DNA from: Sphingobacterium chungjuense
Lineage (GTDB): Bacteria; Bacteroidota; Bacteroidia; Sphingobacteriales; Sphingobacteriaceae
Reading direction: 5' to 3'
Assembly (NCBI RefSeq): GCF_011316935.1
Contig: NZ_WLYS01000001.1
Span: forward strand, 744,001-808,000
DNA: 64,000 bases
Below are positions 8,841 to 17,272 of this stretch, one piece after another. The notes beneath the pieces are model-generated. The model made no database searches. It was given only the letters and a program-made list of their open reading frames with translations, and was not told the DNA's origin. The position numbers and the translations under genes are program-made. How positions within the stretch are numbered: position 1 is the first letter of the stretch; every line of letters begins with the position of its first letter.

Positions 8841-9155
8841 ATGTTACAAGAATTAGATAATGACAATCTTCAGGAGATTGTAAATAGCAATGACACCGTA
8901 TTAGTACAGTTCTCGGCCTCTTGGTGTGGCAATTGCCGCATTATGAAACCGAAGTTCAAAAAACTATCTGGTGAAAATGAAAACGTAGCTTTTGTCATCG
9001 TCGACGCGGAAAAGTTTCCAGAGTCTAGAAAACTAGCGAACGTAGATAATTTACCGACTTTTGCAGCCTTTAGCAATGGTAAGTTGGTCAACCAAGTGCA
9101 AACAAACAAGATTGATGGTCTAGTAGATTTATTAAATGAAGTTACCAGTAATTAA
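8841..9155 (+). CDS. Thioredoxin-family protein with WCGNC active site
   Basis: A 104-residue single thioredoxin domain. The redox pair is C29/C32 in SWCGNCRIMKP, not the usual WCGPC; the cis-proline loop is DNLPTF. No signal peptide, so cytoplasmic. Position behind the peroxiredoxin points to disulfide exchange with it (inference). The last 20 bases overlap the next gene, which implies translational coupling. Confidence 0.93.
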   Translation: MLQELDNDNLQEIVNSNDTVLVQFSASWCGNCRIMKPKFKKLSGENENVAFVIVDAEKFPESRKLANVDNLPTFAAFSNGKLVNQVQTNKIDGLVDLLNEVTSN

Positions 9156-9393
9156 GCACCTGACCAATTTCATCGCGGAGAACGATGTTGATTTTGTTTT
9201 AGAAACCATCGAAACCTTAGAATCCTTAACAGAGGTTTCAACGCTAAAAGATGAAGAGCTCGACGTAATCGGCGAATTGATCTCTAATATGTATGCCGCC
9301 GTGGAAGTCAACAAATTAATCAAAGAAGGGCAAGCTCCAAAAGATGCTATCAATGCGTTTATGCAACGCGTAATGGGCTCGATAGACCGATAA
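9136..9393 (+). CDS. DUF6952-type small conserved protein
   Basis: An 85-residue helical acidic protein (FVLETIETLESL, ELDVIGELISNMYAAVEV, FMQRVMGSIDR). I recognise it as the small protein that commonly follows thioredoxin and peroxiredoxin genes in Bacteroidota; its function is unknown. It has no cysteine. It starts inside the thioredoxin gene (20-base overlap). Confidence 0.85.
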   Translation: MKLPVIKHLTNFIAENDVDFVLETIETLESLTEVSTLKDEELDVIGELISNMYAAVEVNKLIKEGQAPKDAINAFMQRVMGSIDR

Positions 9394-9398
9394 CACGG

Positions 9399-9447
9399 TT
9401 TTCCACAAAAAACTGTGCATAACTGCATTTTTGTGGAAAAGTTTTTT
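9399..9447 (+). terminator. Terminator of the peroxiredoxin-thioredoxin set
   Basis: TTTTCCACAAAAA and TTTTTGTGGAAAA form a 13-bp stem followed by six T, 6 bases after the DUF6952 stop codon. Confidence 0.85.
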
Positions 9448-9481
9448 AAGACCTTTTGCGTTTTAATAACATATAATGTCC

Positions 9482-9618
9482 TACTTTTATAGAAATGAAA
9501 TTAATGCCTGACTCCCATTTCATTTCAGGATGAAAGAAGTATCAGGTTTAGTATCAAGGGTTTTAAAAGGATTTTTAATTGTTGGTAAAAGGAATCAAAT
9601 AACTATTTGATTCCTTTT
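9482..9618 (+). promoter_or_regulatory. Structured leader with terminator before the PIG-L operon (possible attenuator or small RNA)
   Basis: A near-match -7 box (TACTTTTA, 9482-9489) is followed by a perfect 10-bp hairpin (GAAATGAAAT 9492-9501 / ATTTCATTTC 9517-9526, 15-base loop), a linker, and a perfect 14-bp terminator-like hairpin (9587-9600 / 9605-9618, loop AACT). The terminator ends 21 bases before the PIG-L ATG, with no TAnnTTTG box in between. Either this is a separate RNA of about 125 nt, or transcription of the operon must pass the terminator, as in attenuation or a riboswitch. I do not recognise a known riboswitch class. Confidence 0.55.
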
Positions 9619-9639
9619 ATTGTTAATGTACATTCATAC

Positions 9640-12090
9640 ATGCTGCGCACACTTACTTTCCTAATACTGTTAATAACGCATAGTTTTTCTTTTGGTCAAA
9701 CCATTATCCCAAAAAATTCTTCCGAAATCAAAGCTGGACTAGAGAAGCTAAATGTGCTAGGTTCTGTACTCTACTTTGCCGCTCATCCAGATGATGAAAA
9801 TACCAAATTGATTGCTTGGTTGGCCAATGAAAAGAAATATGAAACCGCTTATCTATCCTTAACCAGAGGTGATGGTGGCCAAAATCTTATTGGCACGGAG
9901 ATGGGCATCGAACTTGGTCTGATCCGCACGCAGGAATTATTAGCCGCTCGACGCATTGATGGTGGCAATCAGTATTTCAGCTCTGCGTATGACTTTGGAT
10001 TTTCCAAAACCTTTGAAGAAACGTTTGCTTTTTGGAATAAAGAAGAGACACTGCGCGAAAGCGTTTGGCTGATCCGCAAGCTGCGTCCAGATGTGATCAT
10101 CACCCGATTTCCACCAGATCCACGCGGTGGCCACGGCCATCATCAAGCATCTGCCATTCTAGCGCATGAAGCGTTTATTGCGGCAGCAGATCCAAAACGC
10201 TTTCCAGAACAACTGGACGAACTCGACGTGTGGCAAGCCAAACGCTTGCTGTGGAATACGGCAAACTTTGGCGGACAGAATAATACGTCGGACGATCAAT
10301 TAAAGATTGAAACGGGTGACTTCAATACGTTACTAGGTGCTTCTTACGGCGAAGTATCGGCGATCAGCCGTTCGCAACACAAAAGCCAAGGCTTTGGCTC
10401 GGCGTCTTCTCGCGGCCAAAGCATCGAGTACTTTGAACATGTGGCTGGTGAGCCAGCAAAGCAAACCTTATTGGATGGTGTCACGACAGATTGGTCTCGC
10501 ATAGCGAACGCTGGCTTAGTCGCGCAGCAAATTGCCGATTTGAACAAAACCTTCGACATGAGCGCTCCACAAAAATCCATACCAGCATTACTTGCACTGC
10601 ACAAAAGCGTACAAAATATAGCAGACAAGCATTGGCGCGCCATAAAAACGCAAGAGATCGAGGAACTGATCTTGGCCTGTGCTGGCTTTTATATCGACAA
10701 CTATACCTTAAAACCAGTCGGCATCCTGGGCGAGTCTGTAGAGGTGTTTCAAGAAATTATTGTTCGCAATCCAAATATCGACGCCAGCGTTGAGCGCATT
10801 GGCACGCAATCGATTCGCCAAACGCTCGAAAATAACAAGACTTTCCGTCATCAATATCAAATCACATCGCCAGCGATTACGCAACCATTTTGGTTACGTA
10901 AACCGTATACGTTGGGTAAATTTGATGTGGAAGAGGCGGATTTCGGCGCAGCCGAAAGTAGCGATCGCCCACAGACGGAGATCGTGATTACGATTGACGG
11001 TCTACCGATCGTGATCCATCAGCCGATCACACATCGTTATGTAGATCCAGTTCGTGGCGAAATTCACAATCCGCTGCATATATTGCCACAAATTACTGCT
11101 TCGGCAGCTCAAAGTGCGATCCTATTAGCTGATAAGGGGCAGCCGCACAAATTAGAAGTCACCTTTACACGGCATGATGATAGCGATCAAGTGGAGGTTT
11201 CAGTCAATGTACCAACAGGCGTGGCTATAGCTCCTTCTACAGCCGTTTTGAGTTTTGGTAAATCCAAATCCATCACGCAGTCCTTTGAAGTAAAAGCTGC
11301 CGCAGGCGGACCTGCTAAAGCATCCGAAGGATCGGCTGAAGACATTAGCTTTAGCATAGGAAAGGATACGATTCGTCAGTATCGGTTGATCGAATACAAT
11401 CACATTCCATCGCAGGCTTGGTTTCCTAAGTTGGCCATCAAAGCGGAAAAAATAGATTTGAATGTCCCGGTGAAACGCGTCGCGTATGTAACTGGAGCAG
11501 GCGATCGCGTACCTGAATCTTTGCGTGCTGTCGGTATGGTGGTCGATGTGATTCGTCCGCAAGAAATCTCGACCGTAAGCGCGGCGCAATATGACGCGTT
11601 GATCGTAGGCATCCGTGCTTATAATGTACATGCTTATCTTACTGAATATACGCCGGCATTATTGCGCTATGCGGAAGCGGGCGGAACGGTATTGGCGCAA
11701 TATCAAGTGAATTCCGGCGTAGCTGGAAAAGATATTGGGCCTTATCCTTTCCAAGTAACGCGCGCACGCGTAACGGAGGAAGATGCGGACGTAAAATTTC
11801 TTTTACCAAATGACCCTTCTTTGCAAAAACCGAATAAAATTACTGAGGCAGATTTTGCGGATTGGATACAAGAACGCGGCTTGTATTTTGTGGAAAATAC
11901 GGATGCCACGTACCGCAAACCGCTATCCATGCACGATAAAAACGAAACTGCTCACGATGGCTCCTTAATTATCGCCCGGTACGGAAAAGGCAAATTTGTA
12001 TACACATCCCTGGCCTTTTTTAGGCAATTGCCTGCTGGAGTTCCGGGAGCTTACAGATTATTTGTAAATTTACTGGCAAAAGAAGAATAA
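9640..12090 (+). CDS. PIG-L (LmbE-like) deacetylase with long C-terminal extension
   Basis: Secreted protein of 816 residues. I chose ATG 9640 over the upstream TTG because it starts a clean signal peptide (MLRTLTFLILLITHSFSFGQ) and the TTG lies inside a terminator. The N-terminal third is a PIG-L N-acetylglucosamine-type deacetylase: AAHPDDEN is the zinc-binding motif, with TRGDGGQN and GGHGHHQAS further on. The C-terminal two thirds are beta-rich and end in a ThuA/GATase-like stretch (YDALIVGIRAYNVH). It probably deacetylates a sugar or sugar conjugate in the periplasm. The sodium symporter in the same operon could take up the product (inference). Confidence 0.9.
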   Translation: MLRTLTFLILLITHSFSFGQTIIPKNSSEIKAGLEKLNVLGSVLYFAAHPDDENTKLIAWLANEKKYETAYLSLTRGDGGQNLIGTEMGIELGLIRTQELLAARRIDGGNQYFSSAYDFGFSKTFEETFAFWNKEETLRESVWLIRKLRPDVIITRFPPDPRGGHGHHQASAILAHEAFIAAADPKRFPEQLDELDVWQAKRLLWNTANFGGQNNTSDDQLKIETGDFNTLLGASYGEVSAISRSQHKSQGFGSASSRGQSIEYFEHVAGEPAKQTLLDGVTTDWSRIANAGLVAQQIADLNKTFDMSAPQKSIPALLALHKSVQNIADKHWRAIKTQEIEELILACAGFYIDNYTLKPVGILGESVEVFQEIIVRNPNIDASVERIGTQSIRQTLENNKTFRHQYQITSPAITQPFWLRKPYTLGKFDVEEADFGAAESSDRPQTEIVITIDGLPIVIHQPITHRYVDPVRGEIHNPLHILPQITASAAQSAILLADKGQPHKLEVTFTRHDDSDQVEVSVNVPTGVAIAPSTAVLSFGKSKSITQSFEVKAAAGGPAKASEGSAEDISFSIGKDTIRQYRLIEYNHIPSQAWFPKLAIKAEKIDLNVPVKRVAYVTGAGDRVPESLRAVGMVVDVIRPQEISTVSAAQYDALIVGIRAYNVHAYLTEYTPALLRYAEAGGTVLAQYQVNSGVAGKDIGPYPFQVTRARVTEEDADVKFLLPNDPSLQKPNKITEADFADWIQERGLYFVENTDATYRKPLSMHDKNETAHDGSLIIARYGKGKFVYTSLAFFRQLPAGVPGAYRLFVNLLAKEE

Positions 12091-12110
12091 ATACAACGCA
12101 TAACATTGAT

Positions 12111-12302
12111 ATGGAAAATACTAAAAACGAAAAAGCAACTTTGCACAATTCTCTTTATCTAATCGGTGCTGTCATGGGTGCCATCATTGCATTCGCATCG
12201 TCAGGAGCACCTTTGAGCTTAGTGACAGGAGCAATCGGCGGATTAATTTTTGCAAGCATCTTTGTGAAATTTGTTATCCCGCACAAGCCTAGTGATAGAT
12301 AA
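12111..12302 (+). CDS. Small two-helix membrane protein, 63 residues
   Basis: Two predicted membrane segments (SLYLIGAVMGAIIAFASS and ALSLVTGAIGGLIFASIFVKFVI-type hydrophobic stretches), charged N-terminus and a short basic tail. It lies 20 bases behind the deacetylase and overlaps the next small gene. Unknown family; the operon context suggests an accessory of the symporter or the deacetylase. Confidence 0.75.
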   Translation: MENTKNEKATLHNSLYLIGAVMGAIIAFASSGAPLSLVTGAIGGLIFASIFVKFVIPHKPSDR

Positions 12303-12411
12303 GGGACTACCTTCCTTTATCGGTAGCTGGCAACGATTTTATTGGCTAGTTGCGCTGTGGCTCGTGGTCAATATTGCATTGATGTACTGGTTTACAAAAT
12401 ATTTTGAATGA
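12292..12411 (+). CDS. Very small membrane protein, 39 residues, GTG start
   Basis: Open frame from GTG 12292 giving VIDKGLPSFIGSWQRFYW..., one strong membrane helix (WLVALWLVVNIALMYWF) and a charged end TKYFE. It overlaps the previous gene by 11 bases and its stop overlaps the symporter start as ATGA (12408-12411), the classic sign of translational coupling. The single-pass layout, with aromatic residues at both membrane faces, looks like a small symporter subunit. No ATG is available, so the start is tentative. Confidence 0.6.
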   Translation: MIDKGLPSFIGSWQRFYWLVALWLVVNIALMYWFTKYFE

Positions 12412-14108
12412 GCACTCTCGATTGGATAGTGCTCATTCTCACGTTGCTGGGTATTGTAACGTATGGGATCTACAAAAGCCGCAATGTTCAAAACATTGAT
12501 GGCTACATGCTGGGCGATCGCGAGTTGCCTTGGTACAATGTCGGTTTCTCAGTGATGGCCACACAAGCCAGCGCCATCACTTTTCTTTCGGCTCCAGGCT
12601 TAGCCTACAGCTCGGGCATGAGCTTCGTGCAATTTTATTTTGGGCTTCCTTTAGCCATGATTGTATTGTGCATCACCTTTGTGCCGATCTTTCACCGACT
12701 AAAAGTATATACGGCTTACGAATTCTTAGAAAAGCGTTTTGACGTGAATACGCGTGTACTTACCGCGATACTGTTCCTCATTCAGCGCGGCATCTCTACT
12801 GGTATCACGATCTTTGCTCCTGCCGTTATTTTATCGACCATTTTCGAGATTGACCTTACTTTAACCACTTTAGGGATCGGTATTATGGTAATCTCCTATA
12901 CGGTGTATGGTGGTACCAAAGCGGTTTCTTACACGCAGTTGCTACAAATGTCTATTATCTTTGGTGGCTTGCTATTGGCGGGCATTTTAGTGGTGCATTT
13001 CTTGCCCGAAGAAATTGGCTTTTCAGAAGCACTACACATTGCCGGTAAATCCGGCAAAACGAACGCGATTGATTTCAGCTTTGATTTGAACAATCAATAC
13101 ACGGTATGGACCGGATTGATCGGTGGATTCTTTTTGCAACTATCTTATTTCGGCACAGATCAAAGTCAAGTCGGCCGCTATCTCACCGGATCTTCCGTGC
13201 GCGAAAGCCGCATGGGATTGCTGATGAATGGCGTTTTGAAAATACCCATGCAGTTCTGTATTCTTTTAATTGGCGTGTTGGTATTTGCCTATTATCAATA
13301 CAACACACCGCCACTATTCTTCAATCAAGCGGAAGCCAAGAAATTGGAAAATAGTAGCTATTCTGCCGAATACAAATCCTTGATCACAAAACACGAGCAA
13401 ACAAAAGCGGCCAAAGCTGCTGATGTAGAAGGACTAATAAAAGCGATGAAAGCCAACGATAAGCGGGCGGAAGAAGACTTTACTACCGCCTTAGCTGTGC
13501 ACAATCAATCGACCGATTCGCTTCGTGCCCAAATGATCGATCTGCTACAGCAAAATGATGCTGCAGCAGATACCAATGACAATAACTACGTATTCTTATC
13601 TTTCGTTAGCGATGTATTTCCCAAAGGACTTGTTGGATTGCTGATTGCGATTATCTTCCTTGCTTCTATGGGAGCTACAGCAAGTGCTATCAACTCCCTC
13701 TCGTCTACCACGGTAATCGATATCATTAAGCGATTTGTACGAAAAACAGGTGATGATAAAACCTATTTGCGTATATCTAGATTTACGACGCTATTTTGGG
13801 GAATTTTCACCATGATTATTGCTTTGTATGCCAACCGTGTTGGCAACTTATTGGAGGCGGTGAATATTCTTGGTTCCCTATTTTATGGAACCATACTCGG
13901 TATTTTTCTAGTTGCATTTTACCTCAAAAAAATAGGTGGAAGAGCCGTATTTATTGCCGCTCTGCTCACCGAAGCATTGATCATCTACATCTGGCAACAA
14001 GATATGATTGCTTTCTTGTGGCTCAATTTGATTGGTTGTATCGGCGTGATTTTGATCGGTTATATCATACAACTCTTCTTACCAGCACATAAAAGCATCA
14101 CGCAATAG
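12408..14108 (+). CDS. Sodium:solute symporter (SSS family)
   Basis: Inner-membrane protein of 566 residues with about 13 hydrophobic segments and the family's N-terminal layout (IDGYMLGDRELPWYNVGFSVMATQASAITFLS). It should import an organic solute with Na+. An unusual charged, Lys/Ala/Glu-rich soluble insert of nearly 90 residues (about 304-391) splits two helices; it is predicted helical and cytoplasmic or periplasmic. The start overlaps the stop of the 39-residue protein by 4 bases. Last gene of the PIG-L operon; the substrate is unknown but may be a deacetylated sugar. Confidence 0.92.
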   Translation: MSTLDWIVLILTLLGIVTYGIYKSRNVQNIDGYMLGDRELPWYNVGFSVMATQASAITFLSAPGLAYSSGMSFVQFYFGLPLAMIVLCITFVPIFHRLKVYTAYEFLEKRFDVNTRVLTAILFLIQRGISTGITIFAPAVILSTIFEIDLTLTTLGIGIMVISYTVYGGTKAVSYTQLLQMSIIFGGLLLAGILVVHFLPEEIGFSEALHIAGKSGKTNAIDFSFDLNNQYTVWTGLIGGFFLQLSYFGTDQSQVGRYLTGSSVRESRMGLLMNGVLKIPMQFCILLIGVLVFAYYQYNTPPLFFNQAEAKKLENSSYSAEYKSLITKHEQTKAAKAADVEGLIKAMKANDKRAEEDFTTALAVHNQSTDSLRAQMIDLLQQNDAAADTNDNNYVFLSFVSDVFPKGLVGLLIAIIFLASMGATASAINSLSSTTVIDIIKRFVRKTGDDKTYLRISRFTTLFWGIFTMIIALYANRVGNLLEAVNILGSLFYGTILGIFLVAFYLKKIGGRAVFIAALLTEALIIYIWQQDMIAFLWLNLIGCIGVILIGYIIQLFLPAHKSITQ

Positions 14109-14125
14109 GCAGCATAGTACTTTCT

Positions 14126-14713
14126 TTACACATCACCTTTGTCTAACCATTTCGGCACATTAGGCGCTTCGTAGTTATTCATTTTCTCTAGCAGATCCAC
14201 GATATTATCCGATACGAGCAACATATCTCTATTCTCTGGCTTGAGCAATCCTGCTTCTACCATTTTGTCGATAAATGTGATCAGGTAATCATAAAACCCA
14301 TTGACATTCAAGATGCCGACTGGCTTGTTGTGCAAACCTAGCTGCGCCCAAGTGATCATCTCAAAAAGTTCTTCTAATGTGCCAAATCCACCCGGCAGAG
14401 CGATGACGCCTTCGCAGAGCGTGCTCATTTTCATTTTGCGCTCGTGCATCGTTTCGACTACGATCAATTCTGTCAAGCCATGATGACCTACTTCTTTAGC
14501 GTCTAGAAATTCGGGAATCACGCCGATCACTTTTCCATCGGAATCCAATGCTGCATCCGCGACAGCGCCCATCAATCCAACTTTGCCACCACCATATACC
14601 AAAGTGATTTCGGCTTGCGCCAAATGTGCACCAACTCGGCGCGCGCTCTCCATCCACACCCCATCAAAACCGGGACTGGAAGCACAAAAAATTACGACAC
14701 TTTTTATATTCAT
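14126..14713 (-). CDS. LOG-family nucleoside-5'-monophosphate phosphoribohydrolase
   Basis: A 195-residue Rossmann-like protein with GGGKVGLMG (41-49) and the family signature PGGFGTLEE (107-115). Members cleave the N-glycosidic bond of AMP-like nucleotides, releasing a base and ribose-5-phosphate; plant homologues (LOG) activate cytokinins. Cytoplasmic. A -7 box lies only 4 bases before the ATG, so its mRNA is probably leaderless. Confidence 0.93.
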   Translation of the reverse strand: MNIKSVVIFCASSPGFDGVWMESARRVGAHLAQAEITLVYGGGKVGLMGAVADAALDSDGKVIGVIPEFLDAKEVGHHGLTELIVVETMHERKMKMSTLCEGVIALPGGFGTLEELFEMITWAQLGLHNKPVGILNVNGFYDYLITFIDKMVEAGLLKPENRDMLLVSDNIVDLLEKMNNYEAPNVPKWLDKGDV

Positions 14714-14717
14714 AACT

Positions 14718-14725
14718 CAAAGATA
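14718..14725 (-). promoter_or_regulatory. -7 box TATCTTTG, 4 nt before the LOG start codon
   Basis: Perfect TAnnTTTG on the minus strand; only AGTT separates it from ATG, so the start codon lies at or next to the expected transcription start. Confidence 0.65.
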
Positions 14726-14744
14726 GGTCTTTTTCGAAAGCCTA

Positions 14745-14788
14745 AAAACAGGAAATCCTTCCTTTATTAAGGGAGGATTTCTTGTTTT
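14745..14788 (-). terminator. Terminator of the outer-membrane barrel gene
   Basis: AAACAGGAAATCCT / AGGATTTCTTGTTT form a long imperfect stem with an 8-base loop region; read on the minus strand it ends in T-rich sequence, about 20 bases behind the stop of 14808-17225. Confidence 0.75.
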
Positions 14789-14807
14789 ACCGATGATTTA
14801 TGTGTGC

Positions 14808-17225
14808 CTATTGTGCACGATCTCTTTCATCGTTACCGCTATCTGATTTGCGGAAATTCTGTTTCAAATTACCAAAGCGGAAAGTATACGTCAACCGTAC
14901 GGTTTGATTGTCATTGTACTGGCGGATATCGGCCAAGAATGCACCAAAGTTGGTACTGACGTTATTTCTGCTGGTGCGAAAGATATCTGTCGCTGCCAAT
15001 TTCAAGGTGCTGCGCGGATCTTTAAAGGTATAATTCACCCCCACATCCAAGTTCCAGCGACTGTGGATTTTGTAGATGTTGTACACAAATGGCGACGTGT
15101 AGGCCAATGATGTTTCTGCCGAGAATGACTTATTAATCTTGAAGTTGTTCATGTTGTTTAACTGAAACATAAAGCCACCTTGATCTACGAACGAGCCGGC
15201 AATCGGACCTTTGAAGTACATATGCACCAAAGTCATATTGTTGTTGATGCTCCAGAAATTGCCCACCTTATACGGTGTATTGATATTCAAATAACTATTT
15301 ACCTGACGGCCGAGATTCTCCCGAATTACCCAAGATCTTTTTGTTTCTTCATCTTGTCCCATACTTTCGGTAATCGCATCGTTGGTGATATCGCTACCCA
15401 ACGTGAAGTTGAACATCTGCTTCCATGTATAATTCAAAGAGAATCCATGCGTATATTGAGGTTGCAAATAAGGATTACCGCGCATAAAGGTGAATCGATC
15501 GATGAAATACTCGAATGGATTGAGGTATCGATAATTTGGTCGTGAAATCTTCTTGGCATAGCTCAAGGAAATAATGTTGTTTTCATTCAAAGTGCGCGTG
15601 ATGCTGGCCGAGGGGAACAAGTCGAAATAACGACGTTTCACATTGCTTTCCATCGTGCGCGATTCTCCATTCGACATCGTCAATTCCCCTCTCAAACCTG
15701 CTTTGATCGACCATTTGTTGATCTCTCTGCTATAATCTGCATAGGCAGCAGCTACTTGCTCGGTATAAATAAAGTGATTCGGACGACCCGCAAACTCTTG
15801 CCATACGCCATCGACAATGTGATCAAATTGCATATTATTGTCCGAACGCACATTACTGTACTTCAATCCCGTTTCGAACTTATCTTTATTCTTAAATGGC
15901 TTGCTATAATCCATTCGCCCCACATAGATATCGATATCGACCGGCATCGCACTGCGCTCAAACTCTGGATCATATAATAACGATCCCTGTGCGTCACGCA
16001 TCAGGTACTCGTAGTTGATGGTATTGGTATTTCTAAAACGAGTCAAATCCGCATCCACCACAAGTTTCCCGCCGGAAGTATCTGTCAAAAAGGTATTGTT
16101 TAAGTTCAAGGAATAGCGATTGAAACCAGCGCGCCCAAAGGTATTGGAATTTAGCATAGAATCGATTGGTCCACTTGGGCGACTCATCTCGGTGACACTG
16201 ACATTGTCTTCTGTCTCGAAAGAATTATTAGCAGAAAATTGTGCTACCAACGTATTTCTTTCTGAGGTTTTTTGCTCTATTCCGAATCGGTAGGTATGCG
16301 TTTTGTTTGTCTGAAACAAATCTGAAGTCTGATCGAAAGCCGTCGGTTCTTCCTCGCCTACAACGCGATAAATATCCAAATCAAACTTTCGTTTATTCTG
16401 CATGTAAGAATACGTACCGAACAGTGTCGTATTGTTTTTCTTATAATTCAAACTTGCTGAGGTATTACCGCGTGCATAGTTTCCTTGCGCCAAACTTCCG
16501 ATCAATGTCCCGTTAAAACCTTCGATTTTATTCTTTTTCAACACTATGTTGATACTGCCGGATGAGCCTTCCGCATCATCTTTAGCACTACGCGTAGTAG
16601 CTACTTCAATATTCTTGATCTGTCCGCCATCCATCGATTTCAGAAAGGAAGCCAATTGTTCGCCCGTCATAAACGTTTGGCGGCCGTCGATCGTCACATT
16701 AATGCCTTCTCGCCCCATTAACAGAATGTTTTCATCTTTATCAATGGTCACTCCTGGTGCGCGTTGCAACACTTCCAACGCATTATTACCCGCCGCCAAG
16801 GTAGAATTTTCAACATCCATCACCAATTTGCCGTTGCTACTTCTAATCAAAGGTTGCTGTCCGGTTACTGCTACAGCTTCGATCGTTTGACTTTGCGTCG
16901 TTAGTATAAAAGCAGGCATTTCTAAGGCTTTTCCGGTAAATTCAAAAGGCGCAGATTGTGAAGAAGCATAGCCAATAGAGCCAACTTCTAGGTAATAATT
17001 TCCATTGGGCACGTAGCTTATGGTATAATGTCCTTTTGCATCGGTCAGTGCCGATTTCAACAAAACCTTCGAGCTGCTGGTCATTAAATAAACCGTGGCT
17101 CCTTCTAGTGGCTCTTGCTGTTCATTGTGTACTAGACCTTGTATATGGACAGTTGCTTGCTGGGCAAATGCTAGATTCGTTAGGGCAATAGTCGTCCAGG
17201 CAACTATAAATAGTATTCTAATCAT
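14808..17225 (-). CDS. TonB-receptor-like outer-membrane beta-barrel protein
   Basis: 805 residues: signal peptide (ends NLAFAQ), a carboxypeptidase-regulatory-like beta domain at about 28-112, a plug-like region (VLQRAPGVTIDKDENILLMG, then NVTIDGRQTFMTG), and a long barrel with the OMP_b-brl_3 pattern. It has no clear TonB box. This large Bacteroidota family is poorly characterised; members are thought to be transporters or surface sensors. No neighbour suggests a substrate. It lies downstream of the PspC gene on the same strand, but with its own terminator. Confidence 0.88.
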   Translation of the reverse strand: MIRILFIVAWTTIALTNLAFAQQATVHIQGLVHNEQQEPLEGATVYLMTSSSKVLLKSALTDAKGHYTISYVPNGNYYLEVGSIGYASSQSAPFEFTGKALEMPAFILTTQSQTIEAVAVTGQQPLIRSSNGKLVMDVENSTLAAGNNALEVLQRAPGVTIDKDENILLMGREGINVTIDGRQTFMTGEQLASFLKSMDGGQIKNIEVATTRSAKDDAEGSSGSINIVLKKNKIEGFNGTLIGSLAQGNYARGNTSASLNYKKNNTTLFGTYSYMQNKRKFDLDIYRVVGEEEPTAFDQTSDLFQTNKTHTYRFGIEQKTSERNTLVAQFSANNSFETEDNVSVTEMSRPSGPIDSMLNSNTFGRAGFNRYSLNLNNTFLTDTSGGKLVVDADLTRFRNTNTINYEYLMRDAQGSLLYDPEFERSAMPVDIDIYVGRMDYSKPFKNKDKFETGLKYSNVRSDNNMQFDHIVDGVWQEFAGRPNHFIYTEQVAAAYADYSREINKWSIKAGLRGELTMSNGESRTMESNVKRRYFDLFPSASITRTLNENNIISLSYAKKISRPNYRYLNPFEYFIDRFTFMRGNPYLQPQYTHGFSLNYTWKQMFNFTLGSDITNDAITESMGQDEETKRSWVIRENLGRQVNSYLNINTPYKVGNFWSINNNMTLVHMYFKGPIAGSFVDQGGFMFQLNNMNNFKINKSFSAETSLAYTSPFVYNIYKIHSRWNLDVGVNYTFKDPRSTLKLAATDIFRTSRNNVSTNFGAFLADIRQYNDNQTVRLTYTFRFGNLKQNFRKSDSGNDERDRAQ

Positions 17226-17272
17226 TGGTAGGTAGTATGTAATAAGTATTTATTCTATAGGTTAGACGCCAA

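Noticed and set aside
11200-11631. 143-codon antisense frame in the PIG-L gene
   Set aside because: Shadow of the coding strand; no motif and no promoter box.
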